Shown here piece after piece: positions 10,341-19,443 of a stretch of 52,699 nt of DNA. The DNA is from Nemertoderma westbladi (lineage: Eukaryota; Xenacoelomorpha; Nemertodermatida; Nemertodermatidae). The notes under the pieces are model-generated. The model searched no databases. It saw only the letters and a list, made by a program, of their open reading frames with translations, and was not told the origin of the DNA. Each line of letters starts with the position of its first letter. The stretch's first letter is position 1. The position numbers were made by a program, and so were the translations under genes. The stretch lies in NCBI GenBank assembly GCA_032718475.1, contig JAUCBJ010006843.1:1-52699 (forward strand). Direction: 5' to 3'.

Positions 10341-12646
10341 TCCGGTAATTCGAAAATATTTCGAAAACCCTTGATCCAATTTTTTCCTTGAAAATATGTG
10401 AATGTACAGTTATTGGACCCGCATCTAACGATATATCACAATCCATATTTCGGATGACAGGTACCGGTGTAATCAGACTTTACCAAAAAAATTCAAATTT
10501 TTGCTACTCATGTCTGACTATCTCGAAAACTATAATAAGTATGGAATTTCACTGCAAGAAATGTTCGCCTATCCAATGCGCTTCTAACTCTGTGGTCGGA
10601 TTTTGCATAGTGTCAAAACCTACAACTTAACCCCCCCAGCGGAGGGAACGGAGTGACCGGAGCGCCGGTACTATCTTTCATTATTATGAAGTAATAAGGG
10701 CGGTGGGTGGGGTAGATGGTGAACACTATTTATAGGGTGGAGGGAGGGTCTAGTATATTACTTTAGGATATTTGATTTCTTTGCAATATAGTTTAGCTGC
10801 CTCAGTCTTATTTGTAATATGTTATACATTATACCAAATTATATCAAGTTTTAACATACTACATTGTCTACCTGTAGGATAAATATACAATGTAGGGCTC
10901 ATAATATATTTATAAATAGATTTAGTATATTTACATTGTATAACAGAGTTAATTGATACTATTACGGTATTATACTAAAGACGCCGCTTTGATATATCTG
11001 ATCAAATGGCAATTTCTGGTATATTATCTATTTCACTATCTTGGGTATATCATTCAATTTCTGAAACTATAATAATAAACATTTACTTCACTTCTTGTTT
11101 ACTCGGATGGATATAATAATATAAAATACGTCAGTATAATATCTTATAGGGCCAAACGCAGATTAATCGGAATAATATGTTTAATTATTATTACAATTGG
11201 CACATTGAAGTAAGTATTACATGAGTTTGATAAAATAATTATGAATCTGTATCTTATTCTACTTTGTCTATATGATTATGTTATATAATAATGTTACTTT
11301 ATCACTTTGGTTTAAACCGATCTCCTTTATTATTACTTACTACTTCTACTACTACTACTACTACTAACTATTACTACTACTACTACTGACTACTACAGAG
11401 TTATATATTATAAGAGGACGGGGTTTGTGATTATTAGTTATTATACAAGTGCCCCTCGGCTATAGAGAGTCCACCCTCGGTTGCTTACTGGATTGTTGTC
11501 TAGCTATTATTAGGTCTGAAGAGATTGCTGCGTGTGTAGAGTTTGTCTGATAAAGTGCCAGTTAGTAAGTTGGGGCAGCCATAGCTGTAAGGTCAATCCC
11601 CTCTTAAAGAATAAGTCGTACTACCGTGTTAGAACGCATACTAACTAACCATTTTGGAATCTACACATACGGTAGTTTATTTGGGCTTGGTGGTAGTCTG
11701 CCAGCGTTTGGTTTGTATTTGTTTGAGTATTCTGTACGGGTAGCGTAATATTTATTGTTCAGAGTTTATGCGATTATTCGCAACATTCATGTCCCCAAGT
11801 TTATTCCTACAGTAATTGTGCTTGTTATACATACCGTTATAGTTAAATTAACCCCGGTACTACACGGGCTGCTTGGCGTAGGAAAAGACTGGTGACTTTG
11901 TGCTCTGGTCACTCCAGCAGATGCCGTGGTTCTTTTAACTGTTCAAGTATATTTAACTACTGATTATTTGTTGTACCAGTACTTGTACCTAATTTAGGGT
12001 TTAGTGTACAGTGCTTTCCGAAAGTAATTAGTGTGTAGGCGGTATATTTGTGTTGTAAAGTGGTTAATAGGCACGTTGGATCTGGTAGTCCGCGGTAATT
12101 AACTTCCAGGTAGGAACACTCCGTGATACATAACGTAGTACCTATAGCGATACGGCTATAGGTCGTCAGGCGGTGGTATTTTCCTATCTGGACAGTGCAA
12201 TATATTTACTACTACTTATTATTTTCAAATACCGTAGTACCCTGTCCGTTGTAATAACCAGAAATCTAACCCTTTGTTAGGCTGGTTTGTAGACTTCCTG
12301 TAAAATTACCCTAAAATTTCGTACGTAATATTTTGTTGTGTTTAATTAGAGATTTAATCTCACCCATATCGTAAGTAATTTGTAGTATTAAGTAACTTAG
12401 GTAAATTAGAATTATCTGTTTTAGTGTCCAATAAATAGCACTTCACTGAGAGCGCACAGCTTCTGTGTAGTGACCCCCCAGAAATAATAACATTTATTTC
12501 AAATATTGACAAAAAACCCATTTTAAACGGGTATATAAATATTATAAATCAACTCAAACGATTTATAAATAGTAGGCCTGCCATACAACAACTAGGTCTC
12601 AATATCAGTTGGACTACTGCTTAAATAACGGTAATAAAGTAAGTTA
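10341..12646. repeat. Non-coding region with second copy of the 8.4/11.5-kb repeat and a (CTA)n tract
   Basis: No gene is seen. A (CTA)n microsatellite is at 11338-11396. Bases 11490-11765 repeat 8412-8685. The rest is AT-rich with scattered ACCGGT motifs. If family A is the LTR, this is part of an unusually long leader upstream of gag. Confidence 0.6.
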
Positions 12647-12654
12647 AAGTAACC

Positions 12655-15600
12655 ACTACTACTACTACTACTACTAGGATCGGCATGCTGCATTGCAGCT
12701 GCATTTTTAAGAATGCTGTGCCGGCTTGTCAACAAAATTGCACCGCCACAACTCCCTATCACCCATGACATTTGCTAGATCATCCGCATCTTTAAGGCCA
12801 GTGTCCTTTAAGATGCGTCTCAAGAAAGTCATGGGCTGTCCACCATGCTTATTCACTCCATGAGGCTGCCAAAGTACAAGATTATGCACTGGCTGGTCCT
12901 CACGGCGAAAGCAATGTCCTGCAAAGCGGAGGCGATTTTGTTCTAGTGTCAAGCTTGGGGGAACCAATGAGACACCTCCAATGTTATATAGTGTCTGGTT
13001 GGAGATGTGTGCATTGTACTTGACACAATGTACCCGGCGTAGCATTCTTGTGAATGTGCCATCCAGAGATTTGGTGTCCTCAGCAGTTAGAGCCCAGCAT
13101 GGACTCCCATAGAGGAGTACTGGAACTACTGCTGCTCTGAATAATCGGACCTTAAGTTTCCGATTAATTCTAGGTGACTTCCAAATCCTGGAAAGCCTAT
13201 TCAAGGCTGCCCATGCCTTTCCCTTACGTATTCGAAGGTCCTCACCTGACTTCCGGATCCATGATCCCAGGTAACAGAAGTCGTCCACATGCTCAAGCAT
13301 ATCATCCTTTGAGCTTATGCTCATCCGATCAGAGACTTGCTGAGGACTTTCAAAGTTAACTGTCAGAATTTTGGTCTTTCTGGAGTTAATAAAAAGACCA
13401 ACACTAGAAGCAGCATGTTCTAATGAGCTGAGGAGCCGCTGGGCTCCCTCTAATGATTCTGAGAGTACTCCTAAGTCATCAGCAAAGTCTAGATCAGTTA
13501 GGTACTTGGCAGGATTTCCTCGACTTCTGGAGCCAGTAGGTGGAGTTATCATCACCCCATCATCATTATGATGATCTAAGGACATGCGTAGAACATAGTC
13601 AACCACAATAATGAACAAGAATGGTGCAAGTGTGTCTCCTTGGAGGACGCCCCATAACACTTCAAATGGTTCTGTGTCACCATCAACAGTAGACACAAAT
13701 GTTGTCGAACCATCGTATACTGATCTGATTGCTGCAATAATTTCATCAGGAATCCCATATAATGAAAGTATGCTGAACATACGTGAGCGAGAGACTGAAT
13801 CAAAGGCCTTGAAGAAGTCAACAAAGATAACAGCCAGATGCCTGTCTTTCTTTTTTGATAACTCTTCAATTATCCTTCTAAGTGCCAAAATGGGCTCCAT
13901 GGTCCCACGACCTTTACGGAACCCATTCTGATTTCCACGTAGCAGTCTCTCAATGGGATCCCTGATGCGATTTAATAAAATTCTATTGTATAGTTTTGCA
14001 GCAATCGAGATCAATGAGATTCCCCGAAAAGAACCATAGAGTGTTAGGTTGCCCTTCTTGGGAACTGGCACCAACTTATTTGTTTTCATTTCTTGTGGGA
14101 CTCTTGTTGTACGGTACATGTCTACTATGATGGGATAGATGAGCTTTAAACACTCAGGTATTTTAAAGACCTCAGGGGGAACACCATCTACTCCACTGGC
14201 ACGATTGGTCTTAATGCTCTTTGCAGCAGCCTTCACTTCTGCAAAGGAGATATCGCCAATGGGAATATCTGGGAGTACAGACTCAGACACTTTTACTTCT
14301 ATAAAGTTATCAGGCAATACCCTGTCATTATTGAGGAGCTTTTCAAAGTGGGCTTTCCAACCATTGAGGCGATCGGCTGGTGATTCAGCCTTAACCTTGG
14401 TGGTTGGTTGGCTTTTCCGCCCAGTAAGCAGATTGATCGATTTCCATGCCTGGGATGATTGCCTGCTTTCGTCAGCATCATTGATGGCATCAACCTGTTG
14501 GTTTATTAGCTCCTGTAGATTAACAGAGTACTGCCTGTTCAGGGACCTAGATGCAGCTTTAACTGCATTCTTGGCCGCTGTAGTCTGTTTGAGTCGGGAC
14601 TCTTTCTGCGCCTTATGAAGGTCATTTCGGCACTTCTGAATTTTGTTGTCAGTCCAGGGGGCCCTTTTCCTGTTTCGAGGGTATACAGGAACTGTTTCTG
14701 CAGCTGCTAACTTAACTGCTTCTGTAAAGGCAGTATAGCCCTCACAGTGATCTGCCGCCTCAGAGGCAAGAGCCTCATACCTGTTGCTCAGCTGTAGTGT
14801 GAAGCTGGATCTCACACTTGGCTGTTGCAACAGAGAGGACCAGTCATGCCGTGGCAAGGCAGATTTCGTTGTTCTGCTAGCACGCAGACTAAGTCTTACC
14901 TTGGCCACAATAAGGCGGTGATCACTGGAGAAGGGTCGAAGTGTAAATGCATTACAGTCTTGTATAGAGCTCCTGTATTTCCTACGAAACAGAATATGGT
15001 CTATCTGGGACTTGTGACCACTGGGTCCACTATGAGTCCATAGCTTTCCAGTTCGCTTCTTGAACTGGGTTCCAGCCGAAAACAATCCATTTCCAGAGAT
15101 AAAATCCTGAAGATGGACAGAATTTCGGTTAACACTATTGCTATAGACCCAGGGCGATGTAGGTGATTGATGCAGACTTGCATTAAAGTCTCCCAGGAAT
15201 GTTAAGAATGCATGCTGATCCACTCCATCAGTTGCTGCTTGTAGATTGTGGTAGAAATTTTCCACCTCCTCTACAGGGGCAACACTAGTTGGAGAGTAGC
15301 ACACAATCAGAACCACCTTAGGAAACTTCTTAGCCAGTCTTCCAGAACATGAGAAGTGGCAACGGATGATGCGGTTAGAGATTTGGTCTATTTTGTCCAA
15401 TGCTGCATGTGCAGTTGGATTCATCAATAGACCAATTCCACCATTGCCACTATCATCTGCTGACGCGAGGGCGAGTCGCCAACCGCCCCCCATGTCCTTA
15501 ATCAGAACCTCATCAGTCTGTCCAGTCTGCATTCGGTGCTCTTGAACACCCACTGCGCTAAGAGAAAGCTTATCTGCCAAGGCAGTCAGCTCACCTTGTC

Positions 15601-16429
15601 GCATTGGGGACCCGAGTGTTAGGGTGTTTACTGAGGCTAGTCTAGTGACTTGCCTCAGATTCACCAATGGCTTTGTTGGTCGGGGTGGAACATGAGAGTA
15701 GCCTCCAACTCCAGAATCCCTCTCCCCATCACAATCTGGCCTCCCTGGTGACCCAGGGTTTGGGCCAGAAAGGTCATCAGGAAAGGGACTCAAAGAATTG
15801 TTGGCTGCTCTCTCTCCAGTAGGGGGTGAGACAGGCAGCCGGTCAGGAGTTAACTGACGCCTGTGAGGCCGATTGTGTCCGGTAATTTTACTGGCCTCTA
15901 GTGGCCGGACCTCCGCATTGCTAATGTAATCCATAGTGGGGGTTGGGGGGTGCTTTTTTGCCGAGTCAGCTCTCGGGGCAAATACCACACCCTGGTTTGC
16001 CATTCCACAGGGTGGGTGTCGCAATGGAGTCAGATATGAGGCCCATCACCCATATCTACTCTGGCGTACATGACCCACCATTGGCTGTTGCAGCTCATCT
16101 GCTGGGTCATGCCCTGTACCCTTGCTGCCAGGTGCAGGTCGCAGTGAAGTGCCCTCAGAGTGGATATGAGAACACTCTAATCCTAACCAGCCATTGGTAG
16201 ATCACCATCTGCCTGGTCAGGCCATATACCCCTGCAGCCAAGTATATGGGTCCTTAATCCAGGACCAAGGGCGTCCTTATCCCAGAACGAAGGGGGTCCT
16301 AGTTACAGGACCAGATTTGCCCTAGTAAGAGGGTCTATGCAGCCACAGGTGGCACCTCCTTTATGCTGCATGGAGGTGGCAAGTTTTCTTGATCAATGAC
16401 CTAGAATACCTGACCTGACCTTAGTAACC
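12655..16429 (-). mobile_element. RTE-like LINE, long copy
   Basis: The element lies on the minus strand. Its 3' end is a (TAG)n tail (seen as CTA repeats from 12655) preceded by a very short 3' UTR. AAGTAACC flanks it on both sides (12647-12654 and 16430-16437), a candidate 8-bp target duplication. A single long ORF and a microsatellite 3' tail are RTE-type features. It sits in opposite orientation between the upstream repeats and gag of the BEL-like element, so it inserted there later. The exact 5' end is uncertain because AGTAACC also occurs at 16423. Confidence 0.85.
12707..16024 (-). CDS. Endonuclease-reverse transcriptase of RTE-like LINE
   Basis: This uninterrupted 1105-residue protein carries out target nicking and target-primed reverse transcription. 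After a roughly 130-residue proline-rich leader comes an APE-type endonuclease: VGVQEHR with the catalytic Glu, then GDFNAS, IDHILF and SSDHRLI. The RT follows from about residue 620, with GVDGVPPEVF, the first Asp in FVDFFKAFDS, LQGDTLAPFLF, and the active-site pair in LDFADDLGVL. The C-terminal region has RLRFAGHCFR and LVLWQPHG. No ORF1 is present. All catalytic motifs I can name are intact, so the copy looks recent. The true start codon is uncertain. Confidence 0.9.
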   Translation of the reverse strand: MRHPPCGMANQGVVFAPRADSAKKHPPTPTMDYISNAEVRPLEASKITGHNRPHRRQLTPDRLPVSPPTGERAANNSLSPFPDDLSGPNPGSPGRPDCDGERDSGVGGYSHVPPRPTKPLVNLRQVTRLASVNTLTLGSPMRQGELTALADKLSLSAVGVQEHRMQTGQTDEVLIKDMGGGWRLALASADDSGNGGIGLLMNPTAHAALDKIDQISNRIIRCHFSCSGRLAKKFPKVVLIVCYSPTSVAPVEEVENFYHNLQAATDGVDQHAFLTFLGDFNASLHQSPTSPWVYSNSVNRNSVHLQDFISGNGLFSAGTQFKKRTGKLWTHSGPSGHKSQIDHILFRRKYRSSIQDCNAFTLRPFSSDHRLIVAKVRLSLRASRTTKSALPRHDWSSLLQQPSVRSSFTLQLSNRYEALASEAADHCEGYTAFTEAVKLAAAETVPVYPRNRKRAPWTDNKIQKCRNDLHKAQKESRLKQTTAAKNAVKAASRSLNRQYSVNLQELINQQVDAINDADESRQSSQAWKSINLLTGRKSQPTTKVKAESPADRLNGWKAHFEKLLNNDRVLPDNFIEVKVSESVLPDIPIGDISFAEVKAAAKSIKTNRASGVDGVPPEVFKIPECLKLIYPIIVDMYRTTRVPQEMKTNKLVPVPKKGNLTLYGSFRGISLISIAAKLYNRILLNRIRDPIERLLRGNQNGFRKGRGTMEPILALRRIIEELSKKKDRHLAVIFVDFFKAFDSVSRSRMFSILSLYGIPDEIIAAIRSVYDGSTTFVSTVDGDTEPFEVLWGVLQGDTLAPFLFIIVVDYVLRMSLDHHNDDGVMITPPTGSRSRGNPAKYLTDLDFADDLGVLSESLEGAQRLLSSLEHAASSVGLFINSRKTKILTVNFESPQQVSDRMSISSKDDMLEHVDDFCYLGSWIRKSGEDLRIRKGKAWAALNRLSRIWKSPRINRKLKVRLFRAAVVPVLLYGSPCWALTAEDTKSLDGTFTRMLRRVHCVKYNAHISNQTLYNIGGVSLVPPSLTLEQNRLRFAGHCFRREDQPVHNLVLWQPHGVNKHGGQPMTFLRRILKDTGLKDADDLANVMGDRELWRCNFVDKPAQHS

Positions 16430-16437
16430 AAGTAACC

Positions 16438-16760
16438 CTAAAATATTCAGAAATTCAATTATTCTAAAATAATTGTCATACCGGTATTTACCATAGGCTT
16501 ATTATATTTATTACTATAAATTTGGGTTGAAATCATACCGGTATTCTGTAATTAATTCTAGTTCATAATTATACTTATATATACTATAAGTGTAAGCTGT
16601 ATACCGGTATTCACGATAGGCCTATTATATATTTATATATATTTGTGTTAAAACTATATACCGGTACTCTGTGACAAACCTAGTTTACAATACTTATATA
16701 TACTATAAGTGTATACCGGTATTCTAATATACTGTAATAAATTAACGGTACTAGGCCAAC
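16438..16760. repeat. About 122-bp tandem repeat with ATACCGGTAT palindromes
   Basis: ATACCGGTATT(T/C)AC(C/G)ATAGGC(C/T)TATTATAT appears near 16480 and again near 16602, and the following sequence repeats too (TATACTATAAGTG twice). The 10-bp palindrome ATACCGGTAT or a close variant occurs five times in about 250 bp. It lies between the LINE insertion and the gag start, in what would be the untranslated leader. Confidence 0.7.
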
Positions 16761-16830
16761 GGTCATACTGAATTACTAGACTTGCTTTAACTGTAACTAT
16801 AGCAGTAAGCATCCAACTGTATAGCTAAAC

Positions 16831-19443
16831 ATGTCTGACACCCAGCAAAACCTGTCAGACAGTCTAATCGATACAACCATCTGTGACACAGATAGGAGTG
16901 TGGAGCGATTAAGAAAGGAGTTCAGCTCACCTCCTACTGAAAGAAAGGTCATCCCTCCAGTAGTAGTATCAGACCCTAAGCTAATCCAACACCGTAGGTC
17001 TATCATCGGCACTCGGGCCCAAGTCAAACGGAACCAGGAAGCAGCTGTCCAACCGCAGCAACATCCTAGTCAAGAAACTTATTCCCAGCGATCAGATAGC
17101 TCCAGTAGTTCGGATACTGTAGAGCTGACCCCCGAACGCGGAGTGCAGATGGTGGCTACAGCCTACTCGGATCCCCTTCTCACCCTTCCTGCCGCAGTAC
17201 TAACTACTATATTGATTGCGGTGGAGGAACATCAAGCCGATTGGGCGAGAAGTAAGCGAGCGACCCAAGATAGTTATGCGGGATACGCCAGGGAAGAATT
17301 GATGTCTATTGTCGAGTCACAATGGAACTTTACCGGACCCGGACTCCCGTTAGATTTGTCCGAAGCTACTTGGGAAGATATACACAGGATGGGAGTGGCT
17401 AAAGATACGATGGATCCAGCTGTTTGGAAGAGGTCGGCAGCAGGATATGTGCAGGGATTCTTCGGCTCCTTAGAGCGATTGGAAGAACAATTGTTTCGAC
17501 AACCCCAAGGACCTCAAGAGCAGGAAGAGATGCTTTATCAAGTACGTGAAAGAACCCTACGCATTAGACTAATCCTATCAGCCTTTGAGGAAACTTCCAA
17601 AAGAAGACAGGACACGTCACTGCAAGTTGCTGTCAAGACTTGGTTCCAGCGGGTAGGTCTCAAAGTTCAAGAAACGGTCCAGTGGAAATCCCAGTTGACT
17701 GAGAGACCAACCTATGAAGAACCAACCGATGCCACCCTTTCTCAAATGGAAAGCGAAGAGACACCAGCAGAGAAGCCGCCCTCGAGAGATGCCATAGACA
17801 TCTATCTGTCAGACTATCAACGATTCCTAGGAGACGAAGAGTTGAGGAGACGACTGTCTGGACTTTGCCCTAATAGTGAAGGAACCAAGCTTGTGTTGGA
17901 CGCAATCGATGCGGAAATGTTAGCTGCAAACCAAGCTAAATTTGATGAAAAACTCCGCCTCGCTAGAGTCCAAGAAGAACAAGTAAAGAAAAAACGGATA
18001 GAGGACCGAAAGGCAGCAGCAGTAACGGCGGCAGAAACAGAAGCAGCAAAGGCAGCAGCAGTAACGGCGGCAGAAGCAGAAGCAGCAAAGGCAGCAGCAG
18101 AAGCAGCAAAGGCAGCGGCAGCAGCAGAAGCAGAAAGAAAGGCAGCGGTGGCAGAAGCAGAACTGAGAGCGTCTGAGGAGACTACCCAACTAGAGCTGGA
18201 AAATCTGCAAGAGACGCAAGACAACATAAATAAACAGTTAACTGCTAGTCACATGCAGATGATGAGAAGATCTACTCCCAAACGCCAGGGATATACATCA
18301 TCGGAGGAAAGCGAAACCACCGATCCTGAAGGCGGAGGAAATAGACCTCGTCTAAGCGGGCGTAGAAAAACATCTTACCGTCACAAATTGCCTGATTTGC
18401 CCCCAGCTGTTAGAAGGCAACTAGCTAGCACAGACTTAAGTAGTATAGAACCTACAGACCAAATTATTAAGGTCAAAAAACTCCCTACTATAGTTGATGA
18501 GCCTGAAATAATTAGGCCTGTCGTTCCCAAAGTCATTCCTGTGCTAGAGACCCCTGTACTTCCAGAGCTTAACTCTAAATTCCCTTTACACAGTACTACA
18601 CTGCCTGTACCCGGTAGAACAGTCCATGAGAATATCCCTGTCCTGGAAGCTGAGAGAGAAATAAAAGATTTGTCTCCTGTCGTCCCGCGTCAGCCCGCTA
18701 CAATGTTGGCGACTCCCGCTTCGGCGGTCGAGTGGGTAGAGGAGGGACGGCGGGGGATGAATCTCCTGCTCGGACAGATGCAGGAGACTGTCCACCAACT
18801 TAAGGGAACCGTAAGGGAAGGTAGGGCAGAATTACAAGAAGTGCAGCAAAGTATCGCACTAGAACGCGACAAATTAGTCAATATACAAAATGGTATACCA
18901 ATAGCCCCTGTAAAATTGTGTCAACCTGTTAGGTCTGAAGTATTACATGCGCAAGGTGTGGAGCCTACACGCATCTATACTGCTAGTGAAGTAGAAACTC
19001 CTATAGCAAACCCTATTAAGGGTGAGTATAGACCTGTTGTTAATGATATTCCCTATAGACCTGATAATGATCCGAGAAATTTATATACTGATAATTCGAT
19101 ATTAAATAACACGATGGCCCAAGAAAGCTTTACGCGTCAGATGGCTAGAACAGAAGCCCGCCAAGCAGTCAAAGTGGGAGAGATCGTCAAATTCAATGGA
19201 GATGAGATGAAATGGTTACCTTTCAACGAATATTACAAAGACAGCATACAGAACTCTGTGCTATCTAACGGAGAGAAACTTAGGTTCCTCATCAAGTGCT
19301 TGGAAGGACCTCCCAAGTTAATGGCGTTAAAGTTTATTGGACATCCAGAAGGATTAAGACAAGTTTGGGATACATTAAACATCAGGTATGGTAACAAGGA
19401 TAACATAGCTAAGTATTTGTATGCAAAATTAGTAGCCCCCTGA
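16831..19443 (+). CDS. BEL/Pao gag-like protein, ends at in-frame TGA
   Basis: This 870-residue protein holds the gag part of the BEL/Pao polyprotein. The start ATG is the first in frame. Residues about 1-380 are not recognised. About 385-460 form an Ala/Glu/Lys-rich helical, probably coiled-coil, segment made of AAKAAAVTAAEAE-type repeats. The last 100 residues match a DUF1759-type capsid region of BEL elements: VKFNGDEMKWLPFNEYYK, then LRFLIKCLEGPPKL and WDTLNIRYGN. The frame stops at TGA in the middle of that domain. The pol frame is the same frame and stays open straight after the stop. The length before the capsid region is unusual for BEL gag. Confidence 0.85.
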   Translation: MSDTQQNLSDSLIDTTICDTDRSVERLRKEFSSPPTERKVIPPVVVSDPKLIQHRRSIIGTRAQVKRNQEAAVQPQQHPSQETYSQRSDSSSSSDTVELTPERGVQMVATAYSDPLLTLPAAVLTTILIAVEEHQADWARSKRATQDSYAGYAREELMSIVESQWNFTGPGLPLDLSEATWEDIHRMGVAKDTMDPAVWKRSAAGYVQGFFGSLERLEEQLFRQPQGPQEQEEMLYQVRERTLRIRLILSAFEETSKRRQDTSLQVAVKTWFQRVGLKVQETVQWKSQLTERPTYEEPTDATLSQMESEETPAEKPPSRDAIDIYLSDYQRFLGDEELRRRLSGLCPNSEGTKLVLDAIDAEMLAANQAKFDEKLRLARVQEEQVKKKRIEDRKAAAVTAAETEAAKAAAVTAAEAEAAKAAAEAAKAAAAAEAERKAAVAEAELRASEETTQLELENLQETQDNINKQLTASHMQMMRRSTPKRQGYTSSEESETTDPEGGGNRPRLSGRRKTSYRHKLPDLPPAVRRQLASTDLSSIEPTDQIIKVKKLPTIVDEPEIIRPVVPKVIPVLETPVLPELNSKFPLHSTTLPVPGRTVHENIPVLEAEREIKDLSPVVPRQPATMLATPASAVEWVEEGRRGMNLLLGQMQETVHQLKGTVREGRAELQEVQQSIALERDKLVNIQNGIPIAPVKLCQPVRSEVLHAQGVEPTRIYTASEVETPIANPIKGEYRPVVNDIPYRPDNDPRNLYTDNSILNNTMAQESFTRQMARTEARQAVKVGEIVKFNGDEMKWLPFNEYYKDSIQNSVLSNGEKLRFLIKCLEGPPKLMALKFIGHPEGLRQVWDTLNIRYGNKDNIAKYLYAKLVAP

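Noticed and set aside
17817-18227. Minus-strand ORFs rich in Ala/Ser or Cys/Phe opposite gag
   Set aside because: Shadow of the Ala/Glu-rich repeat in gag.
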